A DNA stretch of 29,647 bases from QALR01 sp045646925 (GCA_045646925.1 JAZRLQ010000173.1:1-29647); one strand, 5' to 3'. Counted from the first letter of the stretch, positions 16,701 through 24,039 are shown. Notes: generated by a model from the sequence alone, not told the origin. Program-made: numbers and translations.

Positions 16701-18139
16701 TCAATCGGTGGTCGCTCTATCAGACGGTGGTTTCGCGTATTTATGCGAGAAGCGGCTTTTATCAGGTGAGCGGCGCATATGGGTTCCGCGATCAATTGCA
16801 GGATGCGCTTGCATTGATTCTCGTGGAGCCGAAGGAAGCGAAGCGATTGATCCTGCGCGCCGCGGCGCGTCAATACGAGGAGGGGGATGTGCAGCATTGG
16901 TGGCACACGACGGAAAAGACGGGGATACGGACGCGTTGCTCGGATGACTTTTTGTGGCTACCCTATGTCACTGCGGAATACGTGGAGCAGACGGGCGATC
17001 GTGATATTTTGAATAAAATGATCCCATATATCACATCCGTTCCTCTTGGCGAGGGTGAGCATGAGAGATACGAACGGACGAACGTGAGCAATTTGCGCGA
17101 GCCTTTGCTCTCGCATTTGATCCGCGCGGTATCTTACGGAAAACGATACGGTCCGCACGGACTTCCCTTGATCGGTACTTGCGATTGGAATGACGGAATG
17201 AATCTCGTTGGAGCACATGGGAAAGGCGAGAGCATATGGCTGGCTTTTTTCAGGGTGTTGGTCATACGAAAAATGGCTTTTCTTTGTGAAGACGAAGCGC
17301 TATGCAGAGAAATGGATGAGGAAGAGAATCGTCTGTGTCGGGCAATTGAGAAATACGGTTTCGACGGAGAATGGTATCGGAGAGGGTATTATGATGACGG
17401 ATCCGTTTTGGGTGGCAGTGAAAGAGAGGATTGCAAGATCGATCTTTTGCCGCAGGCATTCGCCGCGATCCTCTTTTTCGAAAGCGGCTTTGCGGAGGCA
17501 CGAGCCCGAAAAGCCATGCATTCCGCGGAACGTATGCTTTACGACAAAAAACATGCGCTTGTCCGACTCATGTATCCTCCGTTTGATAAAGACGCGCAAT
17601 CGCCCGGCTATATCAAGGGCTACGTGCCGGGAATTCGGGAAAACGGCGGTCAGTATACCCATGCGGCAGTATGGGCGGCGCTCGGATTCTTTATGCTTGG
17701 AGAGTTCGAAAAGGGAACGGAGATTCTGTTTGCGATCAATCCCGCAGAGAGATATCTTAGCGCGGATATTGCGAATGAGTATCGCATCGAGCCGTATGTT
17801 TTCGCGGGGGATATTTATACGAACTCTCAGCATATCGGAAGAGGCGGATGGAGCTTCTATACGGGCTCGGCGGCTTGGTACAGAAAGGTCGCGCTGGAGA
17901 CTCTCTGCGGTTATTGCGAGCGGGAGGACGGATTTTATCTGAATCCCCGTCTTTCTGAAAAATTCGACGCGTTTTCCATCACGGTCAATAAAAAAGATAC
18001 GGTTTATCGTATCGCGGTTTCTCTTGCGGAGGCTTCCTTGCTTCTTCTCGACGGCAAGAAGATCGATCATGAAAAAACGTATTTCTTTCGATTTGACGGT
18101 GGGAAGCACGAGGCTGAACTGAAAATTGCGAGAGCGTAA
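10754..18139 (+). CDS. Cyclic beta-1,2-glucan synthase-like protein (GT84-GH189-GH94)
   Basis: This 2,461-residue membrane protein resembles ChvB/NdvB/Cgs, which build cyclic beta-1,2-glucan from UDP-glucose. Seen in order: a 220-residue N-terminal region; two hydrophobic segments (about 223-262); a GT84 domain with LDADTN (Asp427), HDLAEG and RAHRWFRGD (about 571-579); further hydrophobic segments near 618-665 and 738-768; a GH189-like cyclisation domain (about 790-1180) with FLPPDN (807-812), HLYNWYD (871-877), SEARTTSF, SWSG and YMAHHLGMS near 1150; beta-sandwich segments; and a C-terminal GH94 barrel (about 1975-2440) with TCDWNDGMN holding the likely general acid near 2144. Rhizobial proteins are about 2,800 residues with more membrane helices. 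ATG 10754 follows GGGAG by about ten bases. No ChvA/NdvA exporter is in the window. Confidence 0.87.
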   Translation: MRKRRIHGDVRAFLKAKKSESKVFRSVLKKDSMLSPLVAEHEAQLAELSSESIRLLKRHCGASLSCDGVLHLYRLVRNFLDENDNAFSQKKLREMLFLNGSAYGDEELWVISSLLILASVEFYLQTRDNACLQTMLTVEGMDFSDIFFSFSKIEKIFLSEAAGVYADSTVATKYLYHQRLYEHVKKTGKALLPTARYIVARANERNTHLGDVLPKKREGGKRYFAVLLLMTAALLAVFSVASGAGAWSAILLLLAVIPVFSFAERLVSPFFKGVGEKFLPSLDKGTEMEQTQVLVSIATFLYGEEKDKSIFDKIEDFYLTNGASNVSFAVLGDLPQSNRRKTESDEATFAYAKARIFALREKYGDHFYLFIRERRRSASEGAYIGWERKRGGVLELCRFLRGGKTSIVSFFGERDSLTQTKYLITLDADTNLYIGAVRDLLGRMLHPENRPVVDEEKGIVVKGHAVIQPRMIPSLLLRSDSAFAELTGGGAGLDAYAKAGFDLYQELFDEGIYCGKGILDIDVFLQVCEGFFPRERILSHDLAEGNLLRAALAEDIVLSDGTPKNALSYYMRAHRWFRGDLQILPYVCRYIRNEKGACIKNPMTPLSKFKIWNNLFRASAPLFSMVLLAASCFFGGATLWICALFTLLPILWRMGEGIVSGACRRDLPAVLYSAKTAYYALSSMAYEGYLFLDAAIRVIYRFCVSRKNFLNWMTAFEGDGMRADSLRFYYKRFFSSALAGAFFFSFPMAIAKIFGIVWMTFPLFAWSLSCERKNGAQMENGDREKLLGYMADAWAYFRDHVGEKTRFLPPDNVQFSPTYTVAMRTSPTNMGMYLLSLLAARDLDLIGKDEFLLRAQSTAETLVSLRKWNGHLYNWYDLQTLSVLDGFVSTVDSGNFVAALVTFCEGAKEYAGESPALLRVIAAFSRMISETDFSALYDRDRSLFSIGYSTTEGKFSKSCYDTFMSEARTTSFLAVAFRQVPREHYFAPRRRVIGGFGNYGIASWSGTAFEYFMPSIFLPRVRYSLTDVALSYAYRMQRKAAVKSVFFGRRRSVFGISESGYFAFDGAMNYQYRAFGIEALALDPVMKTGRTVAPYASFLMLENGPAEIMRNLETLKDFEMYGKYGFYESLDLDRNRVGRGYAVLKSYMAHHLGMSIVSIANVLNDDVFVRRFLQNPRIRAARELLAEKMPTAVSPLPKKRGEIPVCPNVEAEEAIFVSDGRENQLLFPQTVLLSNNKTKIFCSSSGHVEILNGREAIFVSDFDRFSLGSGMRIYVNVDGIVFPTVPLGEVPDGFVGEFEFLPRSDIVEYRSRFRSKRDGSAYEIRLRISVFPDMEFAEFSCKVSGNDTEYFALLYFEPILAEKQTHLAHKSFSDLFLESEYVEDENVLMFKRRVRDDRKETKYFGLTTVPEERFSFECMRDRCFPLLPDEKDYALLAKSGRTLSDSQGALILPACAVKTAPVGFGKQISFYLGASRDADDLLYQMEKCHAKGTRKQRERKMGALLHLQYASAGLGAPAEAFERFLLGKMIFGTEERRVPDGFSLDRNDLWKYSVSGDNPIVLARFRDGTDEEFSRLSVLIGLFKYFCIRGLRYDCLILFNESDAYAQTVRNKILCVIRRAGCENFISWRCGIYPLEQNRMSEHEKHSIALAASADLALSSSFSDMMRTADTPRLSQRAEFLLKQRTGKAVLPSSMPKRKGARKTESGYFHADGFLVKKPHGKAPFAHVLASRNFGTVLTENSLGFTFARNAGLQKLTPHTADGFREDHGERLILRLYDPFDRERFCDYDLCASAAWVDFCFDHACYYGKIDGLSYTVSVETVGLHDLKKMRVSLENSNSEIPITLGYVISPCLGASPRETRFYQYEKEEKGVRVRALSDIGKRNFSAFVFSSDANAVYTDEVAFCTDGAAFGGKDDIAAVCVKKVIFRTESVTFFLGAYFSEKQYRFLQKHCCEENCNFENEWNERFSKVSIRSKYYYFDTIVNRWSLYQTVVSRIYARSGFYQVSGAYGFRDQLQDALALILVEPKEAKRLILRAAARQYEEGDVQHWWHTTEKTGIRTRCSDDFLWLPYVTAEYVEQTGDRDILNKMIPYITSVPLGEGEHERYERTNVSNLREPLLSHLIRAVSYGKRYGPHGLPLIGTCDWNDGMNLVGAHGKGESIWLAFFRVLVIRKMAFLCEDEALCREMDEEENRLCRAIEKYGFDGEWYRRGYYDDGSVLGGSEREDCKIDLLPQAFAAILFFESGFAEARARKAMHSAERMLYDKKHALVRLMYPPFDKDAQSPGYIKGYVPGIRENGGQYTHAAVWAALGFFMLGEFEKGTEILFAINPAERYLSADIANEYRIEPYVFAGDIYTNSQHIGRGGWSFYTGSAAWYRKVALETLCGYCEREDGFYLNPRLSEKFDAFSITVNKKDTVYRIAVSLAEASLLLLDGKKIDHEKTYFFRFDGGKHEAELKIARA

Positions 18140-18144
18140 TAAAA

Positions 18145-18184
18145 AAAGACTTGTATATCCGGAAATCCGTTTATACAAGTCTTT
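18145..18184. terminator. Bidirectional terminator between the glucan synthase gene and cadA
   Basis: Perfect 13-bp arms AAAGACTTGTATA (18145-18157) / TATACAAGTCTTT (18172-18184) around a 14-nt loop. It lies between two convergent stop codons. On the minus strand the stem is followed by a run of seven T, so it is strongest for the cad operon; on the plus strand the T-run is short. Confidence 0.85.
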
Positions 18185-18197
18185 ATGCTATTTGGAA

Positions 18198-20051
18198 TCA
18201 ACGGTAATTTTTTACGTTCAATACGCGCATGGCGTTGAGAATGGCGATGACGGACACTCCGACGTCGGCAAAAACTGCCGCCCACATACCGACGATACCG
18301 AAAGCGCCGAGGATCAGAACGAGTCCCTTGACACTGAGCGCGAAGAAGATGTTCTGATAAGCAATCTGCAGAGTTCTTTTGGAAATGCGGATCGCGGTGG
18401 CGATCTTTTTCGGATCGTCGTCCATCAGAACGACGTCGGAGGCTTCGATCGCGGCGTCGGAGCCGATCGCACCCATGGAGATGCCGATGTCGGCGCGGGA
18501 AAGCACAGGCGCGTCGTTCACGCCGTCTCCGACGAAGGCAAGCGTTCTTTTCGGATTTTTTTCACGCAGGAGCGCTTCCGTATGAACGACCTTGTCTGCC
18601 GGCAGAAGCTCGGAATATACCTCGTCAATATTGAGCGCGTTTGCCACGTGCTCTCCGACCGTTTTGCCGTCACCCGTCAGCATGACTGTCTTGCGGACAC
18701 CGACCGCTTGCAGATCGCGGATCGCTTCTGCGGAGGTTTCCTTGATTGTATCGGAAATGACGAGCGCGCCGAAATACGTTCCGTTCACGGCAACGTAAAC
18801 GATTGTGCTGAAATTATCGAGGGGTTTGAAGCGGATACCTGCATCCTGCAGAAGCTTTTCGCTACCGACGAGAAGCACGTCGCCGTTTTGTCTGTACGCA
18901 AGGATGCCTTTTCCTGAAATTTCGCGGACGTCCTGCAACACTTCTGTGATCTTATCCGCGCAATGCTCGCAAATGGATCTTGCGATGGGGTGATTGGAGC
19001 TTTGCTCCGCGAGCGTGGCGAGGGAAAGAACGGTGTTTTCGTCCGTGAAGTTTTCCGCATGGATGTGGACGACGGAGAAAGAGCCCTTCGTGAGCGTTCC
19101 CGTTTTGTCAAAGACGACGGTTTCGCATCGGGAGAGCGCTTCCATATAGTTGCCGCCCTTGATCAGTATACCATATTTGGACGCGCCGCCGATGCCTCCG
19201 AAAAAGGAAAGCGGGACGGAGATCACAAGCGCGCACGGGCAGGAAATAACGAGAAATGTCAAGGCGCGATAGATCCACGTGGACCAATTTCCGTCGATGA
19301 GAGAGGGTATGATCGCAAGAAGAAGCGCGGCGCCTACGACGGAAGGCGTATAGAATCGAGAGAACTTGGAGATGAAGTTTTCAGCCTTTGCTTTTTTCGT
19401 GCTTGCGTTTTCAACAAGTTCCAGAATTCTGGAAACGGTCGATTCTTCGAATGTTTTCGTTACGCGAACGCGGATGAGTCCCGTCATATTGACGGTGCCG
19501 CTCACGACTTCGCTTCCTACGCAGAGATCCTTCGGCACGGATTCTCCCGTCAGCGCGGCGGTGTCGACCGTGGTTTCGCCTTCTTCGATCACACCGTCCA
19601 AGGGAATCCGTTCTCCCGGCTTTACGACGATGATATCTCCCGTTTCAACTTCATCGGGGAACACCTCGGTGACCGTTCCGTCTTTTTCCAGATTGGCGTA
19701 ATCGGGACGGATATCCATGAGAGCGGCGATGGATTTTCTGGATTTGCCAACGGCATATTGCTCGAACAACACACCGATCTGATTGAAGAGCATGACGGCG
19801 ACCGCCTCGGGATACTCACCAATGATGAAGGCTCCCGTGCTTGCCGCTGCCATCAGAAAATCCTCGTCGAAAATTTGCCCACGAAGACATCCGCGAAGCG
19901 CTTTCCAGAGCGTATCGTATCCGAGGATCAGATACGGAATCAGATAAAGCCCCATACGGAAGTATCCGCTAGCGGAAATGAAGCGCACCGCGACCAGCAG
20001 AAAGGCGCCGAGCAGGATGCGGGATAATTTGATTTTTTGAGAACGTGTCAT
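18198..20051 (-). CDS. cadA: Heavy-metal-exporting P1B-type ATPase (Zn/Cd/Pb)
   Basis: This 617-residue membrane pump exports divalent soft metals at the cost of ATP. Motifs: actuator TGES (168-171), membrane metal site CPC (271-273), phosphorylation site DKTGT (315-319), P1B-specific HP (354-355), GDGVNDAP (508-515), and Asp596 in the last helix, the ligand typical of the Zn/Cd/Pb group (P1B-2) rather than copper pumps. It has no N-terminal metal-binding domain; that domain is encoded by the next gene upstream, 13 nt away. The ATG has only a weak GAGAG ribosome site and may be translationally coupled. The CadC-type regulator at the head of the operon supports a Cd/Pb/Zn role. Confidence 0.95.
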   Translation of the reverse strand: MTRSQKIKLSRILLGAFLLVAVRFISASGYFRMGLYLIPYLILGYDTLWKALRGCLRGQIFDEDFLMAAASTGAFIIGEYPEAVAVMLFNQIGVLFEQYAVGKSRKSIAALMDIRPDYANLEKDGTVTEVFPDEVETGDIIVVKPGERIPLDGVIEEGETTVDTAALTGESVPKDLCVGSEVVSGTVNMTGLIRVRVTKTFEESTVSRILELVENASTKKAKAENFISKFSRFYTPSVVGAALLLAIIPSLIDGNWSTWIYRALTFLVISCPCALVISVPLSFFGGIGGASKYGILIKGGNYMEALSRCETVVFDKTGTLTKGSFSVVHIHAENFTDENTVLSLATLAEQSSNHPIARSICEHCADKITEVLQDVREISGKGILAYRQNGDVLLVGSEKLLQDAGIRFKPLDNFSTIVYVAVNGTYFGALVISDTIKETSAEAIRDLQAVGVRKTVMLTGDGKTVGEHVANALNIDEVYSELLPADKVVHTEALLREKNPKRTLAFVGDGVNDAPVLSRADIGISMGAIGSDAAIEASDVVLMDDDPKKIATAIRISKRTLQIAYQNIFFALSVKGLVLILGAFGIVGMWAAVFADVGVSVIAILNAMRVLNVKNYR

Positions 20052-20064
20052 AGCAGCTCTCGTA

Positions 20065-20283
20065 TCAGAAAAGGATCTTGCAGTCGGGCTCGACCTTGCG
20101 GATCGCCTTGACTGCTTTTTTCATGATCTCTTCCATTTTTTCTTCGGGGGCGCATATGGTGAGTTTCTGCATGAGGAAGCTGACGTCAACGGATTCCACT
20201 CCGTCGATTTTGGCGATGGCGTTCTTCATTTTTTCGGCGCAAACCGCACAATCGAGATTTTCAAGCTTGTAGATTTTTTTCAT
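20065..20283 (-). CDS. Stand-alone HMA-domain metal-binding protein
   Basis: This 72-residue cytoplasmic protein is a single heavy-metal-associated domain with the metal site DCAVC (Cys12, Cys15) after the first strand and the beta-alpha-beta pattern seen in MerP and CopZ. AAAGGA lies eight bases before the ATG. It sits between cadC and cadA in one operon; because CadA lacks its own HMA domain, this is most simply the detached N-terminal domain of the pump, acting as a metal donor or regulatory partner. It could instead be an independent chaperone. Confidence 0.88.
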   Translation of the reverse strand: MKKIYKLENLDCAVCAEKMKNAIAKIDGVESVDVSFLMQKLTICAPEEKMEEIMKKAVKAIRKVEPDCKILF

Positions 20284-20306
20284 AAGATCATTCCTTTCGT
20301 ACTGTT

Positions 20307-20669
20307 TCATTCTTCGAGATGGTGGATGCCCATATCGAGAATACTGTGAATGTGGTCGTCGTCGAGAGAGTAGAAAACGGTCTTTCCATTGCGGCGCGCT
20401 TTGACGAGCTTGGAGCTTTTCAGAACGCGAAGTTGATGAGAAACGGCTGTCTGTGTCAGACCGAGGAGATTTGCGATGTCGCAAACACAAAGCTCGTTTT
20501 CCTTGAGCGCGTAGAGGATGCGGATTCTTGTGGAATCTCCGAATACCTTGAAAAACTCGGCAAGATCGTAAAGAAGCTCTTCTTCGGGCATTTTTTCGAG
20601 AACGTCCTGCACAACGTTTTCATGTACACAGAGAAATTCACATTTTTCAATTATTTTTTTTTCTTCCAT
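20307..20669 (-). CDS. cadC: ArsR/SmtB-family metal-responsive repressor, CadC type
   Basis: This 120-residue winged-helix repressor is released from DNA by Cd, Pb or Zn. Metal ligands of CadC are in place: N-terminal CEFLC (Cys10, Cys14) and ELCVCD (Cys61, Cys63) form the alpha3N sensing site, and Asp104, His106, His117 and Glu120 match the spacing of the alpha5 zinc site. The DNA-reading helix is LTQTAVSHQLRVL. The ATG at 20669 has AAAGGA seven bases upstream; an in-frame Met eight codons earlier has none. It heads a cadC-HMA-cadA operon, and a palindromic operator lies on its promoter, implying autorepression. Confidence 0.93.
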   Translation of the reverse strand: MEEKKIIEKCEFLCVHENVVQDVLEKMPEEELLYDLAEFFKVFGDSTRIRILYALKENELCVCDIANLLGLTQTAVSHQLRVLKSSKLVKARRNGKTVFYSLDDDHIHSILDMGIHHLEE

Positions 20670-20688
20670 ATCATCGTCCTTTCGCAAC

Positions 20689-20714
20689 AACATATGAATA
20701 TCTGTTCATATGTT
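20689..20714. promoter_or_regulatory. CadC operator (12-2-12 palindrome)
   Basis: AACATATGAATA-TC-TGTTCATATGTT has arms matching at 11 of 12 positions, the ATATGAACA-type 12-2-12 site of ArsR/SmtB repressors. It overlaps the -10 box of the cad promoter and lies 20 bp before the cadC start, so binding would block polymerase. Confidence 0.88.
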
Positions 20715-20738
20715 ACCATAAAAACAGGAAAAAGTCAA
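20710..20738 (-). promoter_or_regulatory. Promoter of the cadC-HMA-cadA operon
   Basis: Minus strand: TTGACT (20738-20733), 17-nt spacer, TAACAT (20715-20710). The -10 box shares five bases with the CadC palindrome. Confidence 0.8.
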
Positions 20739-20748
20739 GGGGAAAAAG

Positions 20749-20777
20749 AAAAACTCAACCGCAAGGGTTGAGTTTTT
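20749..20777 (-). terminator. Intrinsic terminator of hinT
   Basis: Perfect 12-bp arms AAAAACTCAACC (20749-20760) / GGTTGAGTTTTT (20766-20777) with a 5-nt loop. On the minus strand it lies 15 nt past the hinT stop and ends in T residues, separating hinT from the cad operon. Confidence 0.88.
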
Positions 20778-20792
20778 TCAACAAATATGAAT

Positions 20793-21134
20793 TTAAGCCA
20801 GCTTATCGCCGAGCTTTCCACCGCCGAGAATATGGAAATGGAGGTGGTGTACGGTCTGACAAGCATCGGGTCCGCAGTTGGAAACAACGCGGTAGCCGTT
20901 ACGAATTCCTGCGCAAGAAGCGATCAGAGGAATGTTTTCGAAGATATAAGCGATTTCTGCGCTGGTATCTTCCGTGATATCCTCGATGGAGTCCATGTGC
21001 ATTTTCGGAATGACGAGAACGTGAACGGGGGCTTGAGGATTCAGATCTTTGAAAGCGAGGATCTTATCATCTTCATAAACTTTGGTGGAGGGAATGAGAC
21101 CTGCGGCAATTTTACAAAAAACACAATTTTCCAT
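20793..21134 (-). CDS. hinT: HIT-family nucleotide hydrolase (HinT type)
   Basis: This 113-residue cytoplasmic protein of the histidine triad family hydrolyses nucleoside phosphoramidates and aminoacyl-adenylates. The N-terminus CVFCKIAAG has the CxxC of zinc-binding HinT-like proteins, and the active-site triad is HLHFH (His97, His99, His101) after QTV. AAAGGG lies eight bases before the ATG. It follows alaS on the same strand after 143 nt. HinT removes lysyl- or alanyl-AMP-type by-products of tRNA synthetases in other bacteria, so the neighbourhood is sensible, although co-transcription is not shown. Confidence 0.95.
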   Translation of the reverse strand: MENCVFCKIAAGLIPSTKVYEDDKILAFKDLNPQAPVHVLVIPKMHMDSIEDITEDTSAEIAYIFENIPLIASCAGIRNGYRVVSNCGPDACQTVHHLHFHILGGGKLGDKLA

Positions 21135-21171
21135 AATGAAAACCCTTTCTGCATTACAATTATTTTGATGG

Positions 21172-21199
21172 GATCGCCGCGCGGCTCCGCGCGGTGATC
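21172..21199 (-). other. GC-rich hairpin between alaS and hinT
   Basis: GATCGCCGCGCGG and CCGCGCGGTGATC form a long GC stem with one G-T pair and a minimal loop. It lacks a U-tract on either strand, so it is not a good intrinsic terminator; it may be a partial terminator or an mRNA-processing or stability element between the two minus-strand genes. Confidence 0.45.
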
Positions 21200-21277
21200 T
21201 TTAGAGGAAATTGATGATTGAGACTGCGGTTGTTACATTTTATGCAAAAGCGGAAATTGTCAGCGGCGTCTTGCCGA

Positions 21278-23905
21278 TCAAATCAGTTTTTCAATGATAG
21301 AGGGGAGCGCCTGAAGTGCTTCGTCGAGCTTTTCGGGCTTCTTTGCGCCTGCGGTTGCGCTGTCGGGACGTCCGCCGCCGCCACCGCCTACGAATGCGGA
21401 GAGTTCTTTGAGAACGACGGGGGCTTTGATTCCTTTTGCGAGGACTTCCTTGCCGCATACGCAAACGAGGGTGAGCTTGCCGTCAACCAAGGAGGAAACG
21501 ACTGCGATCATATCGGCGTATCTGCTCTTGATATCGTCGCCGAGAGAACGGACTGCCGCAACGGGAAGCTCCGTTTTCATGGAAGCGACGCGGATTCCGC
21601 CGACGGAAGCTGCGGAGGAGATCATTGCTTCAGCTTTTGCGGAAGCGAGCTTTGCGGAAGCGGATTCCAATTCCTTTTTGGTCGTCTTGAGGTCTTCGGA
21701 GAGCGCGTTGATCTTGCCGATGATATCTGCGGAGGTGCCTGCCTTGAGAGCCTTCATTGCGGAGTTGATCAACGCTTCGTTGCGGTTTACGTACGCGTAT
21801 GCGCCGAGACCGGTAACTGCGGTGATTCTTCTAGTGCCTGCTGCAACGGAAGCTTCGGATGTGATCTTGAACATACCGATCTTTGCGGTGTTGTCGATGT
21901 GCGTACCGCCGCAAAGCTCTGCGGAGAAGTCGCCCATCTTGACAACGCGAACGGTCTTGCCGTATTTTTCACCGAAGAGGGCGATCGCGCCGGACGCCTT
22001 TGCGGATTCAATGTCGGTTTCAAACGTGGAAACGGAAATGCCTTCCAGAATTTTTTCGTTTACGAGAAGCTCTACGCGAGCAAGCTCTTCGGGAGTAACG
22101 GAAGAGAAGTGAGTGAAGTCGAAGCGCGCTTCGTTTTCGTCAACGTAGGAGCCTGCCTGACGGATGTGGGTTCCGAGAACCTCGCGGAGCGCTGCATCGA
22201 GAAGGTGAACGGAGGAGTGGTTTCTTGCGATCGAAGCGCGTCTTGCGGTATTGATCTTGAGGGTTACGGTGTCGCCGACGGAGAGAGAGCCGGATTCCAT
22301 CTTGCAGATGTGCATATAAACACCGTCGTTTTTCTTGGTGTCGGTAACGATCGCTTTGCCGTTTTCGGATTCGATGATACCGATATCGCCGACCTGACCG
22401 CCGCCTTCGCCGTAGAAGGGCGTCTTGTCAGTGATGATGACTGCGTTTTCACCGGTGATTTCAGCGAGCTCGTCGGTGTCGCCGTCGATGATGGCAACGA
22501 TCTTGCCGGTCGTTTCGGTTTCGGTGTAACCGGTGAATTCAGTTTTTACGGAGGTGTCAACGAGGGATTTCATGCTATCGTCCCAACCGCAGATATTGCC
22601 GCGTGCCGCGCGGGCGCGCTGCTTCTGTGCGAGAAGGTTTTCTTCGAAGCCCTTTTCGTCAATGCCGAGACCGTTTTCTTCCGCGATCTCACGAGTGAGG
22701 TCGAGAGGGAAGCCGTAGGTGTCGGAAAGCTTGAAGACATCTGCGCCGCAAAGCTCGGTCTTTCCGCTTGCTTTTGCTTCAGCCATGAGAGAGTCGAGCA
22801 GATTCATGCCGGATTCAACGGTCGCGTTGAATCTTTCTTCTTCAATGCGGACGATCTTCTGTACGTAGTCGAGCTTTTCGGTGAGCTCGGGGTAAGCGGT
22901 TGCATTTTCCTTTGCAACGACAGCCATAACGTCGCAGAGGAATACGCCCTTAATGCCGAGGATTCTTCCGTGACGGCAAGCGCGTCTCATGAGTCTGCGG
23001 AGAACGTAGCCGCGGCCTTCGTTGGAGGGCATGACACCGTCTGCGATGAGGAAGGCGGAAGCACGGGCGTGGTCTGCGATGATACGGAGAGAAACGTCTG
23101 CCTTTTCATTCGTTTTGTAGGTAACGCCGGCTTTGTCGCTGACGGATCTGATGATGTTCTGGATGGTGTCTACCTCGAACATATTGTCAACGCCCTGCAT
23201 AACGCAAGCGAGACGTTCGAGACCCATACCGGTATCGATGTTTTTGTTTGCAAGTTCGGTGTAATTGCCGGCGCCGTCGTTGTTGAACTGGGAGAATACG
23301 TTATTCCAGATCTCCATGTAGCGATCGCAATCGCAACCGGGACGGCAATCGGGGCTGCCGCAGCCGTATTTTTCACCGCGGTCGAAGTAGATTTCGGAGC
23401 AGGGACCGCAGGGGCCGGAGCCGTGTTCCCAGAAGTTGTCTGCTTTGCCGAGACGGACGATGTGATCTTCTCTTACGCCGATCTTATCGCGCCAGATCGC
23501 GTATGCTTCGTCGTCGTGTTCGTAAACGGAGGGCCAGAGAAGATCTGCGGGGATCTCGAGAACTTCGGTCAGAAATTCCCATGCCCAAGTCAGCGCTTCT
23601 TCCTTGAAGTAATCGCCGAAGGAGAAGTTGCCAAGCATTTCGAAGAATGTGCCGTGGCGTGCGGTGTAGCCAACGTGTTCGATATCGTTCGTACGGATAC
23701 ACTTCTGGCAGGTTGCCATACGGCGACGGGGAGGTTCAGCTTCGCCTGTGAAATATTTCTTCAGCGGAGCCATGCCCGCAACGATCAGAAGAAGCGATTT
23801 GTCGCTTTCGGGTACGAGCGGATAGCTTCCTCTGCTGAGGTGATCTTTGGATTCGAAAAATTTCAAAAATTTTTCGCGGAGGTCATTGAGAGATGTCCAT
23901 TCCAT
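21278..23905 (-). CDS. alaS: Alanine--tRNA ligase
   Basis: This 875-residue class II synthetase charges tRNA-Ala and edits mischarged Ser and Gly. Domains in order: catalytic core (1 to about 250) with RHGTFFEMLGNFSFGDYF and the GSGPCGPCSEIYFD loop, tRNA-recognition region, editing domain with TPFYGEGGGQVGD (495-507), the zinc site HSSVH (His563, His567) plus CGGTH (Cys665, His669), then a coiled-coil and C-Ala domain ending in a glycine-rich GGGGGGRPD stretch. Length is standard. AAGGAAG precedes the ATG. A perfect sigma-A promoter lies upstream with a leader of only about 70 nt and no T-box sequence, although alaS is often T-box controlled in Bacillota. Confidence 0.98.
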   Translation of the reverse strand: MEWTSLNDLREKFLKFFESKDHLSRGSYPLVPESDKSLLLIVAGMAPLKKYFTGEAEPPRRRMATCQKCIRTNDIEHVGYTARHGTFFEMLGNFSFGDYFKEEALTWAWEFLTEVLEIPADLLWPSVYEHDDEAYAIWRDKIGVREDHIVRLGKADNFWEHGSGPCGPCSEIYFDRGEKYGCGSPDCRPGCDCDRYMEIWNNVFSQFNNDGAGNYTELANKNIDTGMGLERLACVMQGVDNMFEVDTIQNIIRSVSDKAGVTYKTNEKADVSLRIIADHARASAFLIADGVMPSNEGRGYVLRRLMRRACRHGRILGIKGVFLCDVMAVVAKENATAYPELTEKLDYVQKIVRIEEERFNATVESGMNLLDSLMAEAKASGKTELCGADVFKLSDTYGFPLDLTREIAEENGLGIDEKGFEENLLAQKQRARAARGNICGWDDSMKSLVDTSVKTEFTGYTETETTGKIVAIIDGDTDELAEITGENAVIITDKTPFYGEGGGQVGDIGIIESENGKAIVTDTKKNDGVYMHICKMESGSLSVGDTVTLKINTARRASIARNHSSVHLLDAALREVLGTHIRQAGSYVDENEARFDFTHFSSVTPEELARVELLVNEKILEGISVSTFETDIESAKASGAIALFGEKYGKTVRVVKMGDFSAELCGGTHIDNTAKIGMFKITSEASVAAGTRRITAVTGLGAYAYVNRNEALINSAMKALKAGTSADIIGKINALSEDLKTTKKELESASAKLASAKAEAMISSAASVGGIRVASMKTELPVAAVRSLGDDIKSRYADMIAVVSSLVDGKLTLVCVCGKEVLAKGIKAPVVLKELSAFVGGGGGGRPDSATAGAKKPEKLDEALQALPSIIEKLI

Positions 23906-23981
23906 AATGCTTTTCTTCCTTTTTATTTATTTTAATATCAAAAATTTTATTCAAAAGTAAAAAATAAGTGTATTCAAATTC

Positions 23982-24010
23982 ATTATATTAGCATTTTGAT
24001 GAAATGTCAA
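23982..24010 (-). promoter_or_regulatory. Sigma-A promoter of alaS
   Basis: Minus strand: TTGACA (24010-24005), 17-nt spacer, TATAAT (23987-23982): perfect consensus. The predicted leader runs from about 23975 to 23906, is AT-rich, and has no T-box or terminator-like fold that I can see. Confidence 0.92.
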
Positions 24011-24039
24011 GATTATTTGAAAAAAATGTTGAAAAGTTA

